DNA from: Gemmatimonadota bacterium
GTDB lineage: Bacteria > Gemmatimonadota > Gemmatimonadetes > Longimicrobiales > Gaopeijiaceae
DNA: 64,000 nucleotides
Assembly: GCA_022560615.1 (NCBI GenBank)
Contig: JADFSR010000019.1
Coordinates: forward strand, 1 to 64,000
Direction of reading: 5' to 3'
Of this stretch, positions 41,287 to 51,400 are shown one piece after another. Below the pieces are notes generated by a model, which worked only from the letters and a program-made list of their open reading frames with translations, did no database searches and was not told the origin of the DNA. Each line of letters starts with the position of its first letter. The first letter of the stretch is position 1. The position numbers and the translations under genes were made by a program.

Positions 41287-42819
41287 TCAGCCCCGCATGC
41301 GATCCAGGTATCGGTACTGGAGGGCCTCGGCTGCGTCGCGGCAGCGAATCTCCTCGACGCCGTCCAGGTCGGCAATCGTGCGGGCCACTTTCAAGATCCG
41401 GTGGTAGGAGCGCGCCGACAGACCCATGCGATCGACCGCGCGTTGAAGGAGGCGTGACACAGCTCGACTTGGCCGGCACCACCGACGCAACTCCATGGGA
41501 CGCATCTGGCCGTTGGCGTGCACCGCCTCGACCCCCTCGAAGCGGGCCTCCTGGAGCCGTCGAGCCTTTGAGACGCGTTCCTTGATCTGGGCGCTGCTCG
41601 ACCCCTCGCCGTCTCCCGCCAGCTGCTCGAACGGCACCGGCGGGATGTGTAGGTGCAGGTCGATTCGGTCGATGAGCGGTCCTGAAACCCGCCCCATGTA
41701 GCGGTGAACCACTGTGGGATCGCAGAGACACCGATCGGTGCCGTCCCCCCAGAAGCCACAGGGACAGGGGTTCATAGCCGCCACGAGCAGGATCCTGGCG
41801 GGGAAGCAGACGGCCGATCCGGCCCGCGACAGATGGATGACTCCGGCTTCCAACGGTTGGCGGAGTACGTCCAAGACGTTTCGGCGGAACTCGGCCAACT
41901 CGTCGAGGAAGAGGACGCCGTTGTGCGCCAGGCTGACCTCCCCAGGCCGGATCGGAGACCCACCGCCGACGAGCCCGGCGTCGCTGACCGTGTGATGGGG
42001 GGCCCGGAAAGGGCGCCGAGACACCAGCGGCGCCCCCCTCCCCAGCGTGCCCGCGACCGAGTGAACGCGAGTGCACTCGATTGCCTCGTCCAGAGTGAGC
42101 GGCGGTAGGATCCCCGCAAGCCTGCGCGCCAGCATCGTCTTGCCCGACCCGGGTGGCCCCAGGAAGAGCACATTGTGTGAGCCCGCGGCGGCGATTTCCA
42201 GCACTCGCTTCGCCACCGCTTGGCCTCGTACGTCACGCATGTCAAGGCCGTCCGAAACGCTCTCCTGCAACAGCCCGCGGAGATCGAGGGCGCCCTTCTC
42301 GAGCGACCGTCCCCCGCTGAAGTGCGTGATGACGTCACACAGGGTCGCCGCGCTGAGAACGGTCAGACCGGGGACGACACTCGCCTCTCCGGCGTTCGCA
42401 GACGGCACCACCAGGGTGCGGATGCCCGCCGCAGCACACTCCGCCGCGATCGGCAGTGCGCCGCGAATGGGTCGAAGCGAGCCGTCGAGCCCCAGCTCTC
42501 CCAGGAAGGCGCACTCGCCGAGGCGACCGTCATCCAGGTGCCCGCCGGCCGCGAGCAAGCCCACCGCGATCGGCAGGTCGAAGGCCGTTCCTTCCTTGCG
42601 CACGTCCCCGGGGGCGAGATTCACTGTGATGCGCCGGGGCGGCAGGGGGAAGCCCGAGTTCCGCAGTGCCGCCGCGACCCTATCGCGGCTTTCGCGCACC
42701 GCACCGTGCGGCAACCCGACGACGGTGAAGGCCGGAAGCCCAGAACTCAGGTTCACCTCGACCTGCACGAGAAACGACTCTACGCCTCGCAAGGCCGCGG
42801 TGTGAACATGAGCGAGCAT
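41287..42819 (-). CDS. comM: ComM/YifB family Mg-chelatase-like AAA+ ATPase
   Basis: 510 aa, complete. N-terminal Lon-protease-like fold (TVVGLPHGAVRESRDRVAAAL), Walker A FLGPPGSGKTMLARRLAGIL, Walker B VLFLDELAEF, zinc/Cys-containing loop AAMNPCPCGFWGD, and Mg-chelatase C-terminus (SARSYHRILKVARTIADL). In naturally competent bacteria ComM is a hexameric helicase assisting branch migration during transformation. Its 3' third is duplicated at 33388-33870. It diverges from the transhydrogenase genes. Confidence 0.94.
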   Translation of the reverse strand: MLAHVHTAALRGVESFLVQVEVNLSSGLPAFTVVGLPHGAVRESRDRVAAALRNSGFPLPPRRITVNLAPGDVRKEGTAFDLPIAVGLLAAGGHLDDGRLGECAFLGELGLDGSLRPIRGALPIAAECAAAGIRTLVVPSANAGEASVVPGLTVLSAATLCDVITHFSGGRSLEKGALDLRGLLQESVSDGLDMRDVRGQAVAKRVLEIAAAGSHNVLFLGPPGSGKTMLARRLAGILPPLTLDEAIECTRVHSVAGTLGRGAPLVSRRPFRAPHHTVSDAGLVGGGSPIRPGEVSLAHNGVLFLDELAEFRRNVLDVLRQPLEAGVIHLSRAGSAVCFPARILLVAAMNPCPCGFWGDGTDRCLCDPTVVHRYMGRVSGPLIDRIDLHLHIPPVPFEQLAGDGEGSSSAQIKERVSKARRLQEARFEGVEAVHANGQMRPMELRRWCRPSRAVSRLLQRAVDRMGLSARSYHRILKVARTIADLDGVEEIRCRDAAEALQYRYLDRMRG

Positions 42820-42891
42820 GCTTCACGCTCGTCGCAGACCCGGGACGAAAGCATGGCGGAATCAGCCCCCGTCACCTAGGCGATTCTCGGC

Positions 42892-42920
42892 TTGTGCAGT
42901 CCCACACGGCCCGGTACGAT
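42892..42920 (+). promoter_or_regulatory. Possible promoter of the transhydrogenase operon
   Basis: TTGTGC (42892-42897) and TACGAT (42915-42920) with a 17-base spacer, 50 bases upstream of the pntA start. The -35 is weak, so this is tentative. Confidence 0.4.
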
Positions 42921-42970
42921 GTGGGCGCTCCGACCCCTGAAAACTTCCAGAACTCACACGGAGAGTGTGC

Positions 42971-44107
42971 ATGAAGGTCGCCGTTCTGAAGGAAACACGT
43001 CCTGGAGAGCGCCGGGTCGCCCTGGTCCCTCAAGGTGTGAAAGCACTCCTCAAGGCGGGACTCGATGTGACCGTGCAGGCCGGTGCGGGATCGGCCTCGA
43101 GTATCTCTGACGATGAGTACGAAGAAGCTGGTGCCACCGTCGCCCCCTCCGCTGCGGAGGCTCTCCGGGACGCGGGCATTGTGCTCGCGGTGAACGCACC
43201 GTCCCTCGGGGACGTGGCGGCAATGTCCGAGGGCACCATCCTGGTCTCGTTCATGAGCCCACTCACTAACCCGGACCTCGTTCGCGCGCTCGCGGAATCG
43301 AAGATCACGGGGATCGCTATGGAAATGGTCCCGCGGATTACGCGAGCGCAGTCGATGGACGCTCTCTCCTCCCAGGCGACCGTGGCCGGGTACAAAGCGG
43401 TGCTCATCGCCGCCGACCACTTGCCGAAGTTCCTCCCCATGTTCACGACCGCGGCGGGCACGATTCGACCCGCGAAGGCGCTCATTCTCGGAGCGGGCGT
43501 CGCGGGGCTGCAGGCGATCGCGACCGCTCGACGCCTCGGCGCCGTGGTGCAAGCGTTCGACGTCCGGCCCGAGGTGAAGGAACAGGTGGAGAGCTTGGGC
43601 GCCAGCTTCTTGGAGGCCGACGAGGAGGTCGCGGCCGAGGGTGAGGGCGGCTACGCGAAGGAACTCTCGGAGGACCAGCATCAGAAGGAGCTGGACCTCA
43701 TCGCCGGCGCGATAGCAGACTGCGACATCGTGATCACCACGGCTCAGATCCCCGGCCGGGACGCACCGCTGTTGATCACGGAAGACATGGTCAGGTCGAT
43801 GCGTCCGGGGTCTGTGATCATCGATCTCGCTTCGGAGAGCGGCGGCAATTGCGCGCTGACCCAGAGCGGCGAAACCGTTGTCGTGCACGGTGTGCAGATC
43901 CTCGGGCCGGTCAACCTAGCAGCCGGCATCCCGGTGCACGCGAGCCAGATGTACTCGAAGAACATCGTGACGTTGGTCAGTGAGTTCGTCGCAGAGGAAG
44001 GCCGAATCGAACTCGACATGGAGAACGACGTGGTGGGCCCTTCTACCGTCACGCACGAAGGCCAGGTCACGAACGAGCTCGTGAAGAACGCGCTGTCGGT
44101 GTCGTGA
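42971..44107 (+). CDS. pntA: NAD(P) transhydrogenase alpha subunit, NAD-binding part (PntAa)
   Basis: 378 aa from ATG 42971, with GGAGAG upstream. It is domain I, binding NAD(H): VAVLKETRPGERRVALVPQG, IGAGVAGLQ-type loop seen as LGAGVAGLQAIATARRLGAV, then TAQIPGRDAPLLIT and IDLASESGGNCAL. Here alpha is split into two genes, as in many bacteria other than E. coli. The enzyme couples proton flow to hydride transfer from NADH to NADP+, supplying NADPH. Confidence 0.94.
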   Translation: MKVAVLKETRPGERRVALVPQGVKALLKAGLDVTVQAGAGSASSISDDEYEEAGATVAPSAAEALRDAGIVLAVNAPSLGDVAAMSEGTILVSFMSPLTNPDLVRALAESKITGIAMEMVPRITRAQSMDALSSQATVAGYKAVLIAADHLPKFLPMFTTAAGTIRPAKALILGAGVAGLQAIATARRLGAVVQAFDVRPEVKEQVESLGASFLEADEEVAAEGEGGYAKELSEDQHQKELDLIAGAIADCDIVITTAQIPGRDAPLLITEDMVRSMRPGSVIIDLASESGGNCALTQSGETVVVHGVQILGPVNLAAGIPVHASQMYSKNIVTLVSEFVAEEGRIELDMENDVVGPSTVTHEGQVTNELVKNALSVS

Positions 44108-44159
44108 CCGCCGCCAGTCGACCCAGACTCAGACTCACTGCAACCTCCCAGGAGAACCG

Positions 44160-44438
44160 ATGGGCGAGTTGATGATCGGACTGTACGTGTTCGTCCTTGC
44201 GGCGCTGGCCGGTCGCGAGGTCATCACCAAGGTGCCTCCCACACTACACACCCCGCTCATGTCCGGCGCCAATGCGATATCCGGTATTGCCATCGTCGGC
44301 GCGATCGTCGTCGCGGGTCGGGCCGAGGGCACCACGCAGATGGTGCTCGGCGTCGTGGCAATCACCATGGCCACGGTCAACGTGATCGGGGGATTCATGG
44401 TGACGGATCGCATGCTCAGCATGTTCAGGAAGAGGTAG
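44160..44438 (+). CDS. pntAb: NAD(P) transhydrogenase alpha subunit, membrane part (PntAb)
   Basis: 92 aa with three to four transmembrane helices. LYVFVLAALAGREVITKVPP and HTPLMSGANAISGIAIVGAI are the conserved segments of domain II. Sits 52 bases after pntA and 6 bases before pntB, so the three form one unit. Confidence 0.94.
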   Translation: MGELMIGLYVFVLAALAGREVITKVPPTLHTPLMSGANAISGIAIVGAIVVAGRAEGTTQMVLGVVAITMATVNVIGGFMVTDRMLSMFRKR

Positions 44439-44444
44439 GCCGAC

Positions 44445-45833
<1,389 letters not shown>

Positions 45834-45842
45834 GCGAGTTAC

Positions 45843-47273
45843 CTACACGGCTCTCTCATCGTCGGCGGCGTTCTGAAGGAGCGCCCAAGCCCGCCGCACG
45901 TGAGAGGACGTCGTCCTCAGATTCCCGATCGAGAGCCGCAGCGCGACGCGGCCGCCGAGCTCGGTGTGGGTCAGAAGGACCTCTCCCGAACGATTCACAC
46001 GTTCCAGGATACGAAGGTTGGCAGCGTCGGCGTCTTGCTCGTCACTACCGCCTGCCAGGAACCGAAAGGCGACCGTAGACAGTGGTGTCGGCGCCACGCG
46101 CTTCCACTGCTCCGCCTCATCGATCCAGGTCGTGAACTCCTTCGCCATCGCCACGTGTGCGCGAAGACGCTCGATGATGCCCTCACGTCCGAACGCGCGG
46201 AGGACGAACCAGAGCTTGAGAGAACGAAAGCGACGGCCGAGTGAGACCCCGTAGTCCATGAGGTTCCGCCCACCCTCCGCTTGGGGTGCGGTGAGATACT
46301 CGGGAACGATCGAGAACGCTCGGACCAGTCGCTCCGGACGCCGGCAATAGAGCACCGAACAATCGACCGGAGTGAACAACCACTTGTGCGGGTTGACCAC
46401 GATGGAGTCGGCGTGCTCCCAGCCGGCCAGCAATGGCCTCAGCTCGGGTACGATGGCCGCAGGGCCCGCGTACGCCGCATCGACGTGCAGCCAGAGGCCG
46501 AAGTCGCGGGCGACCTCGGCGATTTCGCTCACCGGATCGATCGAGCTGCTCGATGTCGTGCCGAGCGTCGCCACAACCGCGACGGGTCGAACACCAGCCG
46601 CCATGTCTTCTTCGATCGCAGCGCGGAGCGCGGCCGGCCGCATGCGAAACTCGGAATCGCTCGGTATCGCACGATATCCGTCCCGACCGAAGCCCAAAGT
46701 CAGGACCGCCTTCTCTATCGAAGAGTGGGTCTGATCGGACGCGTAGACCCGCCCGGCGGGCCGCCCGAACAGACCCCGCTCACGGGCATCGGGATACGCC
46801 ACGTCGCGCGCCGCGGCCAACGCATACAGTGAGGACGAGGAAGCCGTGTCGTTGATGACCCCGTCGAAGTCGGCCGGCAATCCCAGGAGTTGACGCAGCC
46901 AATCCGTAGTGGTCTCCTCGAGTTCGGTAGCCGCGGGCGAGCTGCGCCATACCATCGCGTTCACGTTGAGCGCCGCTGCGAGCATCTCACCGAGAATCCC
47001 CGGCGCGGAGCCCGTGATCGCGTAGTAGCCGAAGAAACCGGGGTGATTCCAGTGCGTGAGTCCAGGTACGATGATGTCACGAAAGTCGGCAAGCACCCGC
47101 TCGAGGGGCTCGGCGACCTCCGGTGGCGCGGCCGGCAAGGCAGCGCGCACGTCACCGGGTCGTACGTCCGGAAAGACGGGAAGATCTCCGACGCCCGCAA
47201 GGTAGTCGGCCATCCAATCGGCCACTTCGTGTGCCAGAGCTCGGAACTCTTCCGGCGGCAGATCTCGGCTCAT
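45843..47273 (-). CDS. Pyridoxal-dependent aromatic amino acid decarboxylase family (group II)
   Basis: 476 aa from ATG 47273. PLP lysine in SIVVNPHKWLFTPVDC; other family marks are FFGYYAITGSAPGILGEMLA, NDTASSSSLYALAAARD and WLHVDAAYAGPAAI. Members decarboxylate tyrosine, tryptophan, DOPA or similar. Substrate specificity is not readable here. The start codon abuts the inverted-repeat end of a 383-bp element (47275-47657), so the native promoter has been displaced and no Shine-Dalgarno is visible; an in-frame start inside the element is also open. Confidence 0.9.
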   Translation of the reverse strand: MSRDLPPEEFRALAHEVADWMADYLAGVGDLPVFPDVRPGDVRAALPAAPPEVAEPLERVLADFRDIIVPGLTHWNHPGFFGYYAITGSAPGILGEMLAAALNVNAMVWRSSPAATELEETTTDWLRQLLGLPADFDGVINDTASSSSLYALAAARDVAYPDARERGLFGRPAGRVYASDQTHSSIEKAVLTLGFGRDGYRAIPSDSEFRMRPAALRAAIEEDMAAGVRPVAVVATLGTTSSSSIDPVSEIAEVARDFGLWLHVDAAYAGPAAIVPELRPLLAGWEHADSIVVNPHKWLFTPVDCSVLYCRRPERLVRAFSIVPEYLTAPQAEGGRNLMDYGVSLGRRFRSLKLWFVLRAFGREGIIERLRAHVAMAKEFTTWIDEAEQWKRVAPTPLSTVAFRFLAGGSDEQDADAANLRILERVNRSGEVLLTHTELGGRVALRLSIGNLRTTSSHVRRAWALLQNAADDERAV

Positions 47274-47274
47274 G

Positions 47275-47657
47275 GAAGGGTGATCGGAAAGGGGAGCGGG
47301 CCGCCACCCGTGCTGTCGCACGGGTCCCCGAGTGCCACGGCCTCAGAGGGCACCCGCGCATTGCGCGGGTCGCGGGGCGACGACGCCATAGCCGTCGCTA
47401 CGGCTAGGAGCTCCAACGACGGAGATGGGGCCGTGCCACCGCAACCCACACACTCATGTGTCCTTTCATCCCGGTGCTGGGCACATGACGGTTGCGCGGT
47501 TGATCCATCGTCTCTCCTCGTCGGACCACCGCCTTCGGCGGCGGTGCCCGCTCGGCTACGACTCCTCGTCGTTCCTTGCCTGAACGCGCGCAAGCGCGGG
47601 GCACCCACGCCGCATGGCGTGGGTCGCGCGGCCCACCCCCCTTTCCGATCACCCTTC
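47275..47657. mobile_element. Hairpin-rich terminal-inverted-repeat element, copy 1
   Basis: Ends GAAGGGTGATCGGAAAGGGG and its complement frame 383 bp without a gene. It is the reverse-oriented relative of 59543-59966: the first 190 bp (from its right end) are nearly identical. It contains at least four short hairpins with arms of the form GACCC…GGGTGCCC or GGGCACC…GGTGGTCC. The right flank is TA; the left flank is TG, perhaps a mutated TA duplication. Confidence 0.75.
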
Positions 47658-48319
47658 TAATGCGCCTTCGTGCTCTCCCGCCCGGTCGTCACGAGCACGC
47701 TCACCGTCGATTCGAACTCGGCCCGAATCACGCCGAGCTGCTGCCGGACCTCTTCCGCCAAGGTCGCCGGCAGCACGGGGTCCCGGGGTTCACCCTTATC
47801 GAAGAGCTGGAAGAAGAGCGCGTCCGTGTGGCCAACGCTGCCGTGCGTGACCGCCCTATCGATGGCGCGGTTGAGATGAAGGATTTCTCGTAGAGAGAGC
47901 GGCACCTGACCCCCCATCGGGGGATCGCGATACAGCTCACGAATCACCAACTCGCGCAGCACCTGCAGCTCCTCGATGACTTCCCCGGCGGCCAGACCCC
48001 TTTGGGCTGCGGTCGCACCGAAGAGCTCCGCGCAACGATCCCAGATCGGCCTTACTTCCCTCCTCAGCGGCCCTAACAGCGATGGGAGAATCGCCACCAG
48101 CAATGACATGAACTCGTCCATGATCGGGTCCCAAGGCTCGCTGCGCCCCACGCCGTTCTCATGGATTCGCCTCGCCCACTGCTCGCGAATAGCTGGCAGC
48201 CTCTGCTGGAGCCACTCGGCGAGCTCGAGGGGCGCCACACGGCGGCGCCCCGGGCCAGCGATCCGCGTGGCGGAGCTGGGCCCCTTTGCTCTGTCTCGAT
48301 CTGTGGAGTAGTTCTGCAT
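47657..48319 (-). CDS. RsbRD N-terminal-like sensor domain protein
   Basis: 220 aa, all-helical and soluble. The pattern LPAIREQWARRIHENG, GLAAGEVIEELQVLRELVIR and ILHLNRAIDRAVTHGSVGHT resembles the RsbT co-antagonist RsbRD N-terminal domain that often precedes kinase or STAS modules, but no second domain is present. A ligand- or partner-sensing role is inferred. The stop TAG is built from the TA at the element boundary, so the last codons before it may have been native. Confidence 0.5.
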   Translation of the reverse strand: MQNYSTDRDRAKGPSSATRIAGPGRRRVAPLELAEWLQQRLPAIREQWARRIHENGVGRSEPWDPIMDEFMSLLVAILPSLLGPLRREVRPIWDRCAELFGATAAQRGLAAGEVIEELQVLRELVIRELYRDPPMGGQVPLSLREILHLNRAIDRAVTHGSVGHTDALFFQLFDKGEPRDPVLPATLAEEVRQQLGVIRAEFESTVSVLVTTGRESTKAH

Positions 48320-48481
48320 CCGGGTAGAGATGCTCCGGGCTTACCGCTGCAGGGCGCCTCCGGTGGCGACATCTCAGAGCCGGGAGGGTTCGGCTCCGAG
48401 GGCATTCAAGATGCCAGAATCTGACCGCTCTCACCAGTCTAGCAGACTGAGAAGAAGTCCAGTGGGCTGCCGACGACCCAG

Positions 48482-51400
48482 CTAGCCCACGGAATCTGAT
48501 CGCTGCAGCCGGACCGACACCGTCGTTCCCTCACCGGGCACGCTGGTGACGTCGACCGACCCTCCCCACGCGTTTACCAGTCTCTGCACGATCGGAAGAC
48601 CGAGCCCGGCGCCGGTGGAACGCGTGGAGAAACGCGGTTCGAAGATGCGGAGCAGCAACGCCTCATCGATGCCGGAGCCGTCATCTACGACCTCTACTAC
48701 CACGACACTGTCCCCTTCCGTGCGTCCGCAGATACGAACGACTCCTCGATCACCGATCGCGTCACGGGCGTTCTCCATCAGGTTGACGAGAACCTCCTTG
48801 AGCTCCGAGCCACGCGACACCACGGTAGGCAGATCGTCTGGTACGTCCTGCTCGAAACTCACGAGTGGAGAGGAGCCGCCCCCGTAGAGCGCCATCACAT
48901 CATCGACCACGGCGGGTATCGAGACCACGGACAGCGGCGTTTCCCCTTCTCCGCTTGGGGCGCCGAAGCGCGAGAAACTCTGCGCGATCGCGGCCAGTCG
49001 ATCGATTTCCGCAAGCATCGCATCAGCGTTCTTGACGAGGATTTCGTTGAAGTCCGTGGCTTTGTCGTCCCAAGCGCGACGGATGTGCTGGATACTCAAC
49101 TTGATCGGTGTCAGCGGGTTTTTGACCTCGTGGGCCACCTGCTGTGCCATCTCGCCCCACGCCAGTACTCGCTCCGCGCGTAGTTTATCCGTCACGTCGT
49201 CCAAAGCGAGTACAACGCCGCGGCGGCTACCCAAGCTTTCGAGCCGGCTGGCCCGCACATTCACACGACGGTTGTTCGCGTGCAACTCCGTGTCCGCCTG
49301 GTCGGCAGAACCCGCGAGGAAGTGAGCCAGCCAACCGGAGAGCGCTTCACCGAGCGGGCCCTCACCGGGCACGCTCCTCCCCACGAACACGTCCGAGCCC
49401 AACATCTCCTCGGCGCGACGATTCACCTGTATGACCCGTCCTGCCGGGTCGAGCGCGATCATGCCGACGGCGGCCTCGTCCATGATCGCCTGCGTGCGCC
49501 GTGACGTGCGTACGAGCTGTCGGCGAGCTCTGCGCACACGGCTGACCATCCGGTTGAAGGCACGGAATACCGCGCCGAACTCGTCCGCACGCGTGCTGGG
49601 AAGGCGGAGCTGAAGGTCCCCCGCACCGACCGCTTCGGAGGCGACCTGAAGCGCCCGGAGCGGGCTCGTCAGGGCGCGCCCGACCATCCACGCCAATACG
49701 AGGGACAACGCGCCTCCGACGAGAGTCGCGAAGCCCATCAGCTCGATGAGATCGGTGGCCTGGATCGCCGTGGCGCCGGCTTGAAGCGGAACCTGCACAC
49801 CGAGGATGTCACCGTCGGGGAGACGCCGGTACGCCGTGATGTACTGCCAGCGCCCCAGCGAAGTCTCTGTGTACTCCCGGATCCCTTCACTTCCGTCGAG
49901 CAGACGATGCTGCGCGAGCGGCATCCAGCCCTCGTACAGGCCGAGCTCGACGAGCTCCTCGACCGAGCCCTCCCGCAACTCGCCGTCCCGGTACTCGAGT
50001 AGCTCCGCGCCCACCTGCTGCGCGAGTCGCTCCATCCTGGTTCCCCCGGTCGCTCCGCCGAGCGAGAGGTACCAGTCCGCGGCGTCCTCGACGACTCGCT
50101 CGGCAATCGCTTGAGCCGAGCGCACCGATGCCTGCACCAGGGTCCGATACGCGATGGTTCCGAAGAGCGCGTTGGCGAGGACGAAAAAGCCGAAGAGCGC
50201 GAGGGTGACCCGGGCGCGGAACGAGATCACCCAGCCGGACACCCTCATCTCCTCAGGCATCACCTCCCTCAGCAACGCTCGCCCTCCGAGCCAGAACGAG
50301 AAGAAGACGAGGAGGTCGAGCGCCAACAGCAAAGAGCCGCGAGCCGACGCGAGCAGCGGACCCGGCAGCTCGACCAGATGGTGCGCGTGGTACGTCCTGT
50401 TCTCGAACTCGATCTCGAGGTCCCCCTGCCAGCCCGCACTGGTACGCGTCCAGGTGATGGACGCGGGTCCGTGCGGATCAGTAGCGAGCAGAGGGATGAG
50501 CGTGAGCGGCTCCGCCACCGACGCGGAACCGCCTCGCATGAGGGCCGCGAGCGCCGAGCGGGAGCTCCGGAGCGTGGAGATCGCGGGCCCGACCGCTGTG
50601 AGCACGTCCCCCCCCGAAAGGGGCACCCCAATCACGTAGCGGGCGTCGTCCCTCCGGAGATGAAACAGCTGCGACGTGCCCCGCACCCGTGTATCGCGAG
50701 CGATGTCGGCGATCCGCCCAGGTCGGTCCGTACCCACACCGATGCGAAGTTCCTCACCCGCTTCGCCCCCTTCCGGCCACATGGTGATCCGCAACGGCAC
50801 CGCCTCTTCGGCCAGACCACTTCCACGCCACGCGCCGTACATGACGTCGAGGTCTCGCTTGCCCGCCCGCTCGAGAGAGTCCGCGACCTCACCCAACCGT
50901 ATGAGCCCCCGACGCAGCGCCAAATCCTCGGGCGCCGCAACCGCCGTGAGACGCGCGGTCCCCTCCGCGACCTCCGCCGCGATCTGCTGCTGCCATGCCA
51001 CCGGAAGCGCGGCGGTCACCGCCAGGACCCCGGCCATGAGCCAACCGACGAGCGGTCGCTGCCAACCCGCCCAGCCCCCGATCGAGGCGGCGGCGAGCGA
51101 GGTGGGCACGAGCCAGAGCGCCGTCCACCAGATCGGCAGCGTTCGGGTCATCCCCACGTGCGTGGCGCCGGCCGCGGCAAGCGCGATCGCGGCAACCAGC
51201 GCGGCCGCGGCGAGTCCCCGATGCCCCTCTGGGCGAGCGCGGGTGAAGGCGAGGGCAGAACCCACGATGAGCGTGAGGACGGCCGCCAGCGCTCCCTGGT
51301 ACGCGATCCACTCGAGCCTTCCACCCGCGAGCGACTCGGGACGGAGGCCGGCTTGGATGAGCAAAATGGTCAGCGGAAAGAGCACGCTCGACATCAAACC

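Larger units (their letters stand above)
33360..41765. mobile_element. Putative genomic island flanked by direct repeats of the comM 3' end
   Basis: About 500 bp of comM 3' sequence occurs at 33360-33868 and again, in the same orientation, at 41243-41765. The 7.4 kb between is foreign-looking: a dead IS1595 transposase, a peptide-export operon, an ISAzo13 transposase, HicBA and, at the right junction, a serine-recombinase remnant. ComM is a known island insertion site in Acinetobacter (AbaR islands). The left repeat plus eamA represents the original downstream context of comM. Confidence 0.65.

Noticed and set aside
41258-42076. 272-aa minus-strand ORF overlapping comM
   Set aside because: Out-of-frame shadow of comM; its near-copy at 33383-33949 arises from the same duplication.
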